Positions 34,992 to 43,442 of a stretch of DNA of 64,000 nt are shown here, in pieces. The translations under genes and the position numbers were made by a program. The notes beneath the pieces were generated by a model. That model made no database searches. It saw nothing but the letters and a program-made list of their open reading frames with translations, and was not told the origin of the DNA. Positions within the stretch are counted from its first letter, which is position 1; the number at the start of each line of letters is the position of its first letter. Source of the DNA: UBA6107 sp964533735 (lineage in GTDB: Bacteria > Chloroflexota > Anaerolineae > Anaerolineales > Anaerolineaceae); contig CAZHMD010000006.1 in the NCBI GenBank assembly GCA_964533735.1, positions 62,001 to 126,000 of the forward strand, read 5' to 3'.

Positions 34992-36602
34992 TCATGGATT
35001 CAAAACCTGTTGAATACATTCAAGCCAGGCTTTTGATGTCTCCGTTAAGTCACCACCGATTATCGCGAGAATTGGTGAGGAAAGAAGAGATAAATCAAAA
35101 TCACCGGCAATAGATACTCTTTTCACTTCCTCTGAGAGGAAACGTGACGGCAGAAACCCGATAGCGTTTGGAATTTGTGCAATTTCATTAACCATAGCTT
35201 CACTACCCGGCATTAGCTGTGTTGAGGAATTAGGTGTGTTTGATCCTTCGAAGAAACCGGATACAAATAACCGTTGAGTTTCAGATCGATTAGAGTAACC
35301 GTATAACTCCACGACGTGTTCCTGATAATCATCTGCAGGTTGAGAAGAAAAGCAATCCGCACATTCAGCAAACACATCCCCCCAGGTGCGTAACTGGGCG
35401 GAGTAGATTTTCTGGATAAGATCAGGTGAGAGGGAAGTGAGAGGATTTTCAGCATTAACAACGAGGACTAATTGCTCCGTTCCAATCTCGTAAGCAGCGG
35501 CAGAAGGATTCTCAGGAGGACCCCATTGAAATAATACTTGCTCAGATCCACTGAGTTGCTGATTGGGAGTTGATTTATGGGTTGTGATCGCCAGTCCGGG
35601 TATTGAATCCGTGCAAACTGTCATTGCGGGAAGTAGCCAGCTCAGCGAGGACGTATAGCCCACTTTAATTGGGGTATCGCTTGGGTTGGCTGTATTCAGT
35701 GCATTCTGTGACTGATTATTGTTGACTTCAGTCACAACTTGCGTCTTTTGCAGGCTGGTGAGGTTTCCCGCAGTGGCATCGTTCTTGATCATACCGATTC
35801 CCAGGACGACCAAGGCAAATATTACGCAATAAACTGCAAAAACATACAAGGGTCTTTTCCCAAGGAATTTGAGTAACCAATGAATGGACAGATAGCCAAC
35901 CAGAAGCGCAGACAAAACTCCCACCAATAACACAGGCAGGAATTCGCTAAGATTAGGAACTTCGAGTACGTCCTTGATGCTGACCAAACCTGCTCCGATC
36001 ATAACCGGGATTGACATCAGGAAGGAAAAGCGTGCTGCGCTGGGACGATCGATATTCCGGGTCATTCCACCTGCAATAGTCGAGCCAGAACGGGAAATAC
36101 CGGGGAACAATGACAATGCTTGGAAGATGCCGATCCAGAGGGCGTCCAGCCACTTGATTTCAGATAATGTCCTGGTGCGTTTTCCGACTACTTCCGCCAG
36201 AATGAGGATTGCAGCAGTGACTAACAAGAAGAGTGCGGTAGTAGTGGGGGAATTAAAGGCTGCTTCGACCTGGTCCTTTATCAAGACACCCGCAATCCCG
36301 GCAGGGATGGTTGCCAGGATCAAATACCAGCCCAAACGGGCAGGTTCTCCCTCGAACGGTTTTCGGTCAACCAGGGCTTTTATAAAACCGCGAACGATTA
36401 CCCAGAGGTCATTCCAAAAGTACAGGATTACCGCCACCAGGGTGCCAATCTGTACCAGCACACTGAACGGAAACACTTGAACCTCGGGGATTTTCCAACC
36501 CAAAAGGTAAGGGACGAGTACCAGGTGGGCAGAGGAAGAAATAGGCAGAAACTCTGTTAGCCCTTGGATTATTCCCAGGATAAGCGATTGCAGGAGAGTC
36601 AT
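34992..36602 (-). CDS. Undecaprenyl-diphosphatase fused to a phosphate-binding-protein-like domain
   Basis: 536 aa, twice the length of normal UppP. Residues 1-275 are UppP/BacA: GLTEFLPISSSAHLVL near residue 15 and FPGISRSGSTIAGG near 166 are the two catalytic motifs, with eight or so membrane helices. After a Ser/Asn-rich linker (about 276-315), residues 316-536 resemble a PstS-type periplasmic binding fold: YEIGTEQLVLVVNAENPL, LSPDLIQKIYSAQLRTWGDVF and PNAIGFLPSRFL correspond to typical PstS-like segments. UppP releases phosphate outside the membrane, so a tethered phosphate sensor or trap is an appealing but untested reading. The frame is continuous; its start overlaps the tgt stop by four bases. 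Confidence 0.9.
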   Translation of the reverse strand: MTLLQSLILGIIQGLTEFLPISSSAHLVLVPYLLGWKIPEVQVFPFSVLVQIGTLVAVILYFWNDLWVIVRGFIKALVDRKPFEGEPARLGWYLILATIPAGIAGVLIKDQVEAAFNSPTTTALFLLVTAAILILAEVVGKRTRTLSEIKWLDALWIGIFQALSLFPGISRSGSTIAGGMTRNIDRPSAARFSFLMSIPVMIGAGLVSIKDVLEVPNLSEFLPVLLVGVLSALLVGYLSIHWLLKFLGKRPLYVFAVYCVIFALVVLGIGMIKNDATAGNLTSLQKTQVVTEVNNNQSQNALNTANPSDTPIKVGYTSSLSWLLPAMTVCTDSIPGLAITTHKSTPNQQLSGSEQVLFQWGPPENPSAAAYEIGTEQLVLVVNAENPLTSLSPDLIQKIYSAQLRTWGDVFAECADCFSSQPADDYQEHVVELYGYSNRSETQRLFVSGFFEGSNTPNSSTQLMPGSEAMVNEIAQIPNAIGFLPSRFLSEEVKRVSIAGDFDLSLLSSPILAIIGGDLTETSKAWLECIQQVLNP

Positions 36603-37723
36603 TTTTGCTCCTTATCGTTGAGATAGCGATGCAGGTAGGAAGTCGCGAAGGTCTCAAACTGCCGGTTGAGGATAGCCTCGCGGGAACGTTCCATCAAGTG
36701 AACAAGGAAACGCACATTATGGATCGAGATCAATGTAGACGCCAGCATTTCTTTAGCCACGATGAGATGCCTCAAGTAAGCCAGGGTGAAGGTACGGCAG
36801 GTGTAACAATCACACTCTTCATCGATCGGGCGCGGATCCCGCGCGAAACCGGCATTCATCAGGTTGATCCGTCCTTTGTGGGTAAAGGCCGCCTGATGCC
36901 TTGCAAGGCGTGTAGGAAGGACACAGTCGAAAAAATCCACACCACGCAAGACACCATTCAGTAAATCCTCGGGGGTCCCAACGCCCATCAGATAGCGGGG
37001 TTTGTCATGTGGTAGGTATGGATTGAGATGCTCAAGCGTGGAGTACATCTCACTCTTTGTCTCACCGACGGATAAACCGCCAATCGCAATTCCAGGGAGG
37101 TTCATTGAAGCTACAAACTGGGCGCTTTCTTCGCGTAGAGCAGGCTCGACACCACCCTGGATGATCCCAAAGAGCGCCTGGTCTTCGCGAGTTTTCGCGT
37201 TTATGCATCTTTCCAACCACTGATGTGTACGCTGCATCGCTTTGCGAATGTAAACAGGATCATTCGGATTGGAGCACTCATCAAACGCCATGATGATATC
37301 CGCTCCCAATTTCTCCTGGATGTGGATGGAACTCTCCGGGGTAAAACGGTGCATCGACCCATCGATATGGCTTTTAAATGTGACGCCCTCATCATCAATT
37401 TTGCGCATATCCGAAAGAGAAAAAACCTGGAATCCGCCGGAATCTGTGAGCATTGGCTTAGACCATTGCATAAAGGCATGCAATCCCCCCATCTCAGCCA
37501 CCAGGTCAGCGCCAGGACGTAAATACAGGTGATATGTATTTGAGAGAACCAGGCTGGCACCGGTCTCGGCTATCTGAGTTGGTGTGAGGGATTTTACGGT
37601 TGCCTGGGTGCCTACCGGGGCAAACAAAGGGGTTAGCATATCTCCATGCGGGGTGTGGAAAATACCGGCGCGTGCTAATTTTTCCTGACCGATCAGCTCA
37701 AATGAGAAATTTGGAATTTTCAT
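36599..37723 (-). CDS. tgt: Queuine/preQ1 tRNA-ribosyltransferase
   Basis: Exchanges guanine-34 for the queuosine precursor in GUN-anticodon tRNAs, 374 aa, TIM barrel. LSNTYHLYLRPG near residue 59, the nucleophile region MLTDSGGFQVFSLSDM near 91, GGLSVGETKSEM near 211, and the zinc site CDCYTCRTFTLAYLRHL near 303 with a later histidine are intact. Overlaps the UppP-fusion gene downstream by ATGA. No other queuosine genes are nearby, as is common. Confidence 0.96.
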   Translation of the reverse strand: MKIPNFSFELIGQEKLARAGIFHTPHGDMLTPLFAPVGTQATVKSLTPTQIAETGASLVLSNTYHLYLRPGADLVAEMGGLHAFMQWSKPMLTDSGGFQVFSLSDMRKIDDEGVTFKSHIDGSMHRFTPESSIHIQEKLGADIIMAFDECSNPNDPVYIRKAMQRTHQWLERCINAKTREDQALFGIIQGGVEPALREESAQFVASMNLPGIAIGGLSVGETKSEMYSTLEHLNPYLPHDKPRYLMGVGTPEDLLNGVLRGVDFFDCVLPTRLARHQAAFTHKGRINLMNAGFARDPRPIDEECDCYTCRTFTLAYLRHLIVAKEMLASTLISIHNVRFLVHLMERSREAILNRQFETFATSYLHRYLNDKEQK

Positions 37724-37733
37724 AACCTGCCAA

Positions 37734-39521
37734 TTATAGCGCCCAAATCCATGAGATCATCATCAGGATTGTAAGATAGGCTAATCCTGTCAGAGGAATT
37801 CCGACACGGGCAAAATCCTTTAATTTATAACCGCCTGGATTCATAACCATGACATTAACTGGATGGCTGACCGGGAAGATGAATGCCAGGGAGCACCCAA
37901 GTGCCACAGCCATGGCAAGTGGATGGGGATTAATCCCCAGAGATTGGGCTGCCTGGAGCGCAACCGGAATAATGACGATCGGGGCAACCGGTCCACTAAT
38001 GAATAACGCCAGCAGCATGGAGAATAAGAGAAAAGCTGCCACAACCCAAACCGGTGAGATACTTCCAAGCAGGGGGATCATCGTTTGTATAGCGTCTTCA
38101 GCCAATCCGGTTTTTTGAATGGCGATGGTTAACGGCCACATGCCGGCGATGAGGAAAATTGGTTTCCATTCAATACGTTGAAACGCATCCGTGATCGACA
38201 TGCAGCCGGTTAGCATCAATACCACCGCCCCGGTAAGGATTACGAGTGCAACCGGGTAGAGATCCAGCGAAGCAAGAGTAAGAGTAATAAGGGTGATCGC
38301 CAGGGCAAGGCCGATCTTTTTTGGACGGAAAACAGTATCAGGGTCTTCCTCGAGTAACATCATATCGTGGTCATAACGCAACGATTGGATCTGATCTGCT
38401 GTTCCCTGGACGAGTAAGGCATCGCCGAATTGAAGGGAAAGACGGTTGAAATTCTCAGTGATGGGCTTACCATGTCGCCAAATCCCCAACACATTCAGAC
38501 CGAGCCGATTGCGTATATCGATCTCACAAATATTCTTGCTGATCATGCGTGAGTGTGGAGTGATCATCACCTCAGCCAGGGGTTCTTCATCATTTATCAA
38601 GGTTGTCGTGACCGAATTCGATAAATCGTCTACAAGTCCGAGTGGCGTAATCACTGAATCAGATACCGCCCCCGTGATGAGCAATATGTCATTGGCTTCG
38701 ATCTTCATCCTAGGGGGTGTTGAATTAAAAATCTTTTTTCCGCGATGAACGGCGACAATTTGGATTCCCGCCTCGGATTCCCATCCACCTTTCAGAATGG
38801 ATAGATTCGCCATAGGTGACTCGGGTAGTATTCGCACTCGTCGAAAGCGTTGGTCTGGAAAATACTGATTCTGCAGGCGTTCCGAGAGACGTGTAATACC
38901 TTCACTATCGTTTGCAATTTTGGCAGGCAATAATTTTCGGCCAAGAGTTACGAGGTAGATTATTCCAACCAATGCAACAGGACCGCCGACCGGGAAATAA
39001 TCCAACAACCCAAAACTCTCCAGATTGGCTTGTTTCAAAGCTCCGCTAACGATGATATTGGCAGTTGTCAATAGGGTAGCCATCCCTCCAAGAATAGTCC
39101 CAAAAGCCAATGGGATGAGCAATCTTGAAGGGGAAATCCTGCTGCGGCGAGAGAGGGACATCACAGCTGGCAATAAAACACCAACTGCAGCAATATTGTT
39201 CATAAACAATGAAAGCAAAGCGCTGGAAAGAGTCACAAAAAGGACGGTTAATATTTCGCTTTTTCCGCCTAACCTATAGAGGATCTTCCCGAGTGCATTG
39301 GCTGCACCAGTTTGCTGCAAGGCAACCGAGATCATGGAAATGCCAAGGATTGTCATCACCGCGGAACTGCTGAACCCGGAAAAAACCTCGCTCGAGGAGA
39401 CTACTTGCGTCAACCCGAGAGCCAGCATCACCATTAAAGCAATCAGATCCGGCCGCAGACGCGATCCTACAAGGAGGATGATGGCGATGAAGATGATCAC
39501 AATTGTGATTATGGATGTCAT
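37734..39521 (-). CDS. SLC13-type (DASS) permease with two TrkA-C domains
   Basis: 595 aa secondary transporter of the CitT/DASS superfamily. Two blocks of membrane helices (residues 1-195 and about 400-595) flank a cytoplasmic insertion with two TrkA-C/RCK-C-like domains (about 225-385: GIQIVAVHRGKKI, LGLNVLGIWRHGKPI). FMNNIAAVGVLLPAVM near residue 106 and SGPVAPIVIIPVALQAA near 505 are the paired re-entrant motifs. Proteins of this build are often annotated for sulfate or dicarboxylates; the substrate is uncertain. It lies 10 bases upstream of tgt on the same strand, so it may head that unit. Confidence 0.88.
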   Translation of the reverse strand: MTSIITIVIIFIAIILLVGSRLRPDLIALMVMLALGLTQVVSSSEVFSGFSSSAVMTILGISMISVALQQTGAANALGKILYRLGGKSEILTVLFVTLSSALLSLFMNNIAAVGVLLPAVMSLSRRSRISPSRLLIPLAFGTILGGMATLLTTANIIVSGALKQANLESFGLLDYFPVGGPVALVGIIYLVTLGRKLLPAKIANDSEGITRLSERLQNQYFPDQRFRRVRILPESPMANLSILKGGWESEAGIQIVAVHRGKKIFNSTPPRMKIEANDILLITGAVSDSVITPLGLVDDLSNSVTTTLINDEEPLAEVMITPHSRMISKNICEIDIRNRLGLNVLGIWRHGKPITENFNRLSLQFGDALLVQGTADQIQSLRYDHDMMLLEEDPDTVFRPKKIGLALAITLITLTLASLDLYPVALVILTGAVVLMLTGCMSITDAFQRIEWKPIFLIAGMWPLTIAIQKTGLAEDAIQTMIPLLGSISPVWVVAAFLLFSMLLALFISGPVAPIVIIPVALQAAQSLGINPHPLAMAVALGCSLAFIFPVSHPVNVMVMNPGGYKLKDFARVGIPLTGLAYLTILMMISWIWAL

Positions 39522-39583
39522 GGTCTGTTCATTCTATGATACCAACAATTTTACTCTACTCGTTTGAAAATAAATTATATGAC

Positions 39584-39612
39584 TTGCACTAGGTGATTGG
39601 GTCGTTTATACT
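39584..39612 (+). promoter_or_regulatory. Promoter of alr, spaced for a leaderless transcript
   Basis: TTGCAC (39584-39589), 17-base spacer, TATACT (39607-39612). Only seven bases separate the -10 from the ATG at 39620, so transcription should start at or next to the A of the start codon; no Shine-Dalgarno is present. Confidence 0.75.
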
Positions 39613-39619
39613 AACACGC

Positions 39620-40735
39620 ATGTCCCATCATGACCAAACAACCTGGATTGAAGTCAACCTTGCCGCAATTCAACGCAATATCAAGCGTTTAAATACGCTT
39701 ACTGGCAAACCTGTGATGGCAGTTGTAAAAGCCAATGCCTATGGTCACGGCTTGATCGAAGTATCCCGTGCCGCTGCTGAGGCCGGCGTTATTAGGTTAT
39801 GCGTGGCACGCCTGGAAGAAGCCCTGCGGGTGCGTGAGAAAGGCATCCAGACGCCTATCCTGGTAATGGGATACATTATGCCCGTAAGAGTAACTGAAGC
39901 AATTGAAAATAATATCAGTCTCATGGTGAATTCCCTTGACCTGGCACGGCAGTTTAATGATGCTGCAGCTGCCGGCAAAAATACGGTTGATGTTCACGTG
40001 AAAATTGACTCAGGTATGCACCGCCTTGGTTTGTTGGCGGATGAGATTGAACCATTCTGCCGTGAAGTAAAAAAATTACGTCACCTTAATATTGAGGGGC
40101 TTTTCACCCATTTTCCGAATGCAGACGACGTGGCGGATGTATCCACGCAGGAGCATATTGCAGCTTTTACTACTGCGGTTGAGCACTTCCGCTCAGCAGG
40201 AATTAACCCAAGCGTCATTCATGCTGCCAACTCAGCTGCGGCGATTTATTTCCCTGAAGCGCGATTCGATGCCGTCCGACCTGGGATCGCCATTTACGGC
40301 TTGAATCCTGATTTTGGCGCTCCACTGCCAGACGGGTTTGAACCCGCGTTAACCTGGATGGGTAGACTGTCCTCGATTAAGATGATTCCACCTGGTGAGG
40401 GAATCGGCTATAACTATCGCTACCACACTTTAAGAACTGAGCGCATTGGTGTGGCTTCTGTTGGATACGCTGATGGACTGCGGAGACGATTAGGCAACAT
40501 CGTACTCATCGGTGGAAGACGTGTCCACCAGGTTGGCGGGATGTGTATGGACCAATCGATCTGGCAGTTGGATGGGGTTCCGGATGCAAAGGTTGGAGAT
40601 GAGATCGTGTTCCTTGGAAGGCAGGGAGATGAATGCCTTACCGCTGAAGAAATAGGGCAACTATGGGGTTCAAACAATTACGATGTCGTGTGTGGGCTGG
40701 CAGCCAGGGTACCGCGTTACTATTTTTATCTCTAG
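39620..40735 (+). CDS. alr: Alanine racemase
   Basis: Makes D-alanine for peptidoglycan, 371 aa, PLP fold type III. VVKANAYGHG near residue 36 holds the PLP lysine, IDSGMHRLG near 129 the substrate loop, SVGYADGLRRRLG near 280 the catalytic tyrosine, and GMCMDQSIWQL near 308 the second active-site segment. ATG 39620 is chosen because it gives the normal MSHHDQTTWIEVN start and fits the promoter. recJ follows after seven bases. Confidence 0.96.
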   Translation: MSHHDQTTWIEVNLAAIQRNIKRLNTLTGKPVMAVVKANAYGHGLIEVSRAAAEAGVIRLCVARLEEALRVREKGIQTPILVMGYIMPVRVTEAIENNISLMVNSLDLARQFNDAAAAGKNTVDVHVKIDSGMHRLGLLADEIEPFCREVKKLRHLNIEGLFTHFPNADDVADVSTQEHIAAFTTAVEHFRSAGINPSVIHAANSAAAIYFPEARFDAVRPGIAIYGLNPDFGAPLPDGFEPALTWMGRLSSIKMIPPGEGIGYNYRYHTLRTERIGVASVGYADGLRRRLGNIVLIGGRRVHQVGGMCMDQSIWQLDGVPDAKVGDEIVFLGRQGDECLTAEEIGQLWGSNNYDVVCGLAARVPRYYFYL

Positions 40736-40742
40736 AAAGTAG

Positions 40743-42452
40743 ATGAAATTGTCCAATACAAATTTATCCAAAAACTGGTGGACTTATCCTATCCTGCCCG
40801 GGGAAGTGAACAGGCGGTTGGAAAATTACCCCCGTTTCTTGCGGCAGGTCTTGTTCAACCGGGGGATCACTGATGCTGACCACGCTGTGGTCTACCTGAA
40901 AGCCCAGGATCCTAACCATGATCCATTTCAATTAATTGGCATGAGCGAGACGGTCCAACGACTGTTACTGGCGATCGACCAGAATGAAGAGATAGCGATA
41001 TATGGTGATTACGACGTTGATGGCGTAACAGCCACAGCCTTGATGGTCCAGGTTTTACAAAGATTTGGCGCGCATGTCGATCGATACATCCCCAACCGAT
41101 TTGATGAAGGCTATGGACTTAACAATTCTTCTTTAGATGAAATAAAAAAAATATTCGATTCGAAGGTCATTCTAACGGTAGACTGCGGAATTCGATCTCC
41201 CCGGGAAGCTGAATACGCTCGCGAGCTGGGTATTGATCTGATCATCACCGATCACCATTTTCCGCAGGATGTGCTGCCGAATGCCTTTGCCATCATTTGT
41301 CCGAAACAAGAGGGCGACCCTTATCCATTCAAGGAACTCTCAGGTGTTGGAGTTGCGTACAAGATCGCCCAGGCGCTTTTTGCCACACGCAAGGTCGGTG
41401 ATTGGAGCGCGGATGATTGGCTTGACCTGGTAGCCCTGGGTACTGTTTCAGATCTTGTGCCACTCGTGGATGAGAACCGTGCATTGGTGAGGAAAGGTCT
41501 GCAGCAAATCCGTTACGGTCATCGTGTGGGAGTGCGGGCTTTGTGCGGGGCGGCAGGGAAGGATCCAACACGCATTACGGCCGGTGATATTGGGTATGCC
41601 CTGGGACCGCGCTTAAACGCAGCCGGACGGATGGAATCTGCCTTGAAGGCCTACGATCTCCTGGTGTCTGAAAAATTTGAAGAAGCAGGATTTTTGGCAC
41701 AGGAATTGGATGACCAAAATACCAGCCGGCAAAAAGCTACCCGGAACGCGCAGGAAAAAGCCGAGGATGGTATCCCAGTTGGCGAGATTTCGAACCTGAT
41801 ATCGTCATTTGACGAGGAGTACAGTTCGGGGATCGTCGGATTGGTGGCTTCCAAACTTGTGGAACATTATTACCGGCCGGCAATCGTTGGATCAATCGAA
41901 GGTGAGTTCATCCGGGCATCCTGCCGCAGCATCAATGAGTTTCACATCACCCGCGCTTTGGATGAATGTGCAGACCTGCTTCTCCGTCACGGTGGACATT
42001 CAATGGCTGCCGGCTTTACGGTTCACAAGGATTATAAGGATGAATTACTGCACAAACTTACCTCGATCGCTGACCGGGAACTGGATGGCATAGACCTGCG
42101 CCCGACCTTGAAAATTGATATTGAACTGATGTTGGAGGAAGTGACCCCTCGCATTTATCCCGAATTGGAGAAATTGCAGCCGACGGGTATGGGTAACCCG
42201 GCAGCCTTGTTAGCGCTAAAGAATGTTGACCTGGCAGACGTGCAGCTCATTGGCAAAGAGCGGACACACTTACGCTTCAGAGTTCCCGGTTCACAGGTTG
42301 ACCAGGCTATAGCTTTCAACCAATCTCAATGGTACGAAAACTGGTTGTTAAGAAGAACGAAGTTTGACCTCGCGTTTACCATTGAAATCAACTCCTTCAA
42401 TGGTAAAGAGACTCAACAACTGCAAATTAAGGACATGAGACCTTCCGGTTAA
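40743..42452 (+). CDS. recJ: Single-strand-specific DNA exonuclease RecJ
   Basis: 5'-3' exonuclease in recombination and repair, 569 aa, DHH phosphoesterase. IYGDYDVDGVTATA near residue 85 (motif I), VDCGIRSP near 143, DLIITDHHFPQD near 162 (DHH) and VALGTVSDLVPL near 232 form the N-terminal metal core; RHGGHSMAAGFTV near 415 is the DHHA1 motif; the C-terminal OB-like domain ends the protein. Second gene of the alr unit. Confidence 0.95.
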   Translation: MKLSNTNLSKNWWTYPILPGEVNRRLENYPRFLRQVLFNRGITDADHAVVYLKAQDPNHDPFQLIGMSETVQRLLLAIDQNEEIAIYGDYDVDGVTATALMVQVLQRFGAHVDRYIPNRFDEGYGLNNSSLDEIKKIFDSKVILTVDCGIRSPREAEYARELGIDLIITDHHFPQDVLPNAFAIICPKQEGDPYPFKELSGVGVAYKIAQALFATRKVGDWSADDWLDLVALGTVSDLVPLVDENRALVRKGLQQIRYGHRVGVRALCGAAGKDPTRITAGDIGYALGPRLNAAGRMESALKAYDLLVSEKFEEAGFLAQELDDQNTSRQKATRNAQEKAEDGIPVGEISNLISSFDEEYSSGIVGLVASKLVEHYYRPAIVGSIEGEFIRASCRSINEFHITRALDECADLLLRHGGHSMAAGFTVHKDYKDELLHKLTSIADRELDGIDLRPTLKIDIELMLEEVTPRIYPELEKLQPTGMGNPAALLALKNVDLADVQLIGKERTHLRFRVPGSQVDQAIAFNQSQWYENWLLRRTKFDLAFTIEINSFNGKETQQLQIKDMRPSG

Positions 42453-42458
42453 TCGCAT

Positions 42459-43373
42459 ATGAAGACTCCCCCATCCAGGTTAAAAGCCATTCTCATCGCA
42501 CTCCTCGTCACCGTAATCTGGGCAACCTCATGGGTGTTCATAAAAATCGGCTTGGAGGATATTCCCGGATTGACTTTTGCCGGGTTACGTTATTCCCTGG
42601 CTGCCATAATCCTTCTGCCATTTTTATTGCGTCCTAAAGTGCTGGCTGAGATAAAACAGTTAAGTAAAAAAGTCTGGATTCAACTCATCATCATGGGCTT
42701 TTTTCTTTATGCTGTCGGTCAGGGGGGTCAATTCCTTGGATTATCCTATCTGCCTTCAGTCACCGTCGGGCTAGTATTAAATCTGACCTCATTGTTTGTG
42801 GCTATGGTCTCGTATTACGCGATCAGAGAAAAACCGTCCTGGTTACAATGGACGGGAGTTTTGTTAAACCTGGGAGGGATTCTATTTTATTTTGCACCTT
42901 TTAACGGGCTTAACGGGAATATCCTGGGATGGTTATTTGCATTTCTAAGCCTGTTGGGTAATGGTGTGGGCACATTAATGGGTCGCAACTTAAATAAAGG
43001 CGGACGCATAAGTCCTATTATCACGACAACAATTAGTATTGGGATCGGCTCTCTGATAATGCTTGGCGGGGGAATTCTTTGGCAAGGATTACCGCCACTT
43101 AGCTTGAAGAGTATTGGGATCATTGTACTGCTTGCGTCAGTCAATACTGCATTGAGCTTTACGTTGTGGAATTACACACAACAAACATTGAGCGCTACCG
43201 AATCCTCAATTATCAACAATACTATGCTCGTCCAGGTCGCAATTCTTACCTGGATATTTCTTGGCGAAAACCAAAGTCCAAGGCAAATCATTGGTCTCAT
43301 CCTGGTCACGATAGGGGCAGTGATTGTTCAGCTAAAGCTTAACAAATCTGGCAGGAGTGTAAAAGTGGATTAA
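42459..43373 (+). CDS. EamA/DMT-family transporter
   Basis: 304 aa with ten predicted membrane helices in two EamA repeats. TVIWATSWVFIKIGL near residue 20 and LVLNLTSLFVAMVSYYAIREKPSW near 105 mark repeat 1; NNTMLVQVAILTWIFLGENQSPRQIIG near 255 marks repeat 2. Such drug/metabolite carriers often export amino acids or small metabolites; no substrate can be assigned. Six bases behind recJ. Confidence 0.88.
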   Translation: MKTPPSRLKAILIALLVTVIWATSWVFIKIGLEDIPGLTFAGLRYSLAAIILLPFLLRPKVLAEIKQLSKKVWIQLIIMGFFLYAVGQGGQFLGLSYLPSVTVGLVLNLTSLFVAMVSYYAIREKPSWLQWTGVLLNLGGILFYFAPFNGLNGNILGWLFAFLSLLGNGVGTLMGRNLNKGGRISPIITTTISIGIGSLIMLGGGILWQGLPPLSLKSIGIIVLLASVNTALSFTLWNYTQQTLSATESSIINNTMLVQVAILTWIFLGENQSPRQIIGLILVTIGAVIVQLKLNKSGRSVKVD

Positions 43374-43387
43374 CCAAATACTCCACA

Positions 43388-43396
43388 TGCTATAAT
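43388..43396 (+). promoter_or_regulatory. Extended -10 promoter of the AAA-ATPase operon
   Basis: TGCTATAAT, 47 bases before the ATG, without a clear -35. The leader ends in TTTGGAGGG. Confidence 0.6.
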
Positions 43397-43442
43397 TAAT
43401 CCTACTGAATTCATTCATCATTTTCTATTTGGAGGGTTTTAT

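Noticed and set aside
34992..36602. Assembly error or lost stop codon joining two genes (UppP fusion)
   Set aside because: The linker is smooth, low-complexity Ser/Asn-rich and in frame, and the C-terminal domain has no start or ribosome-binding site of its own.
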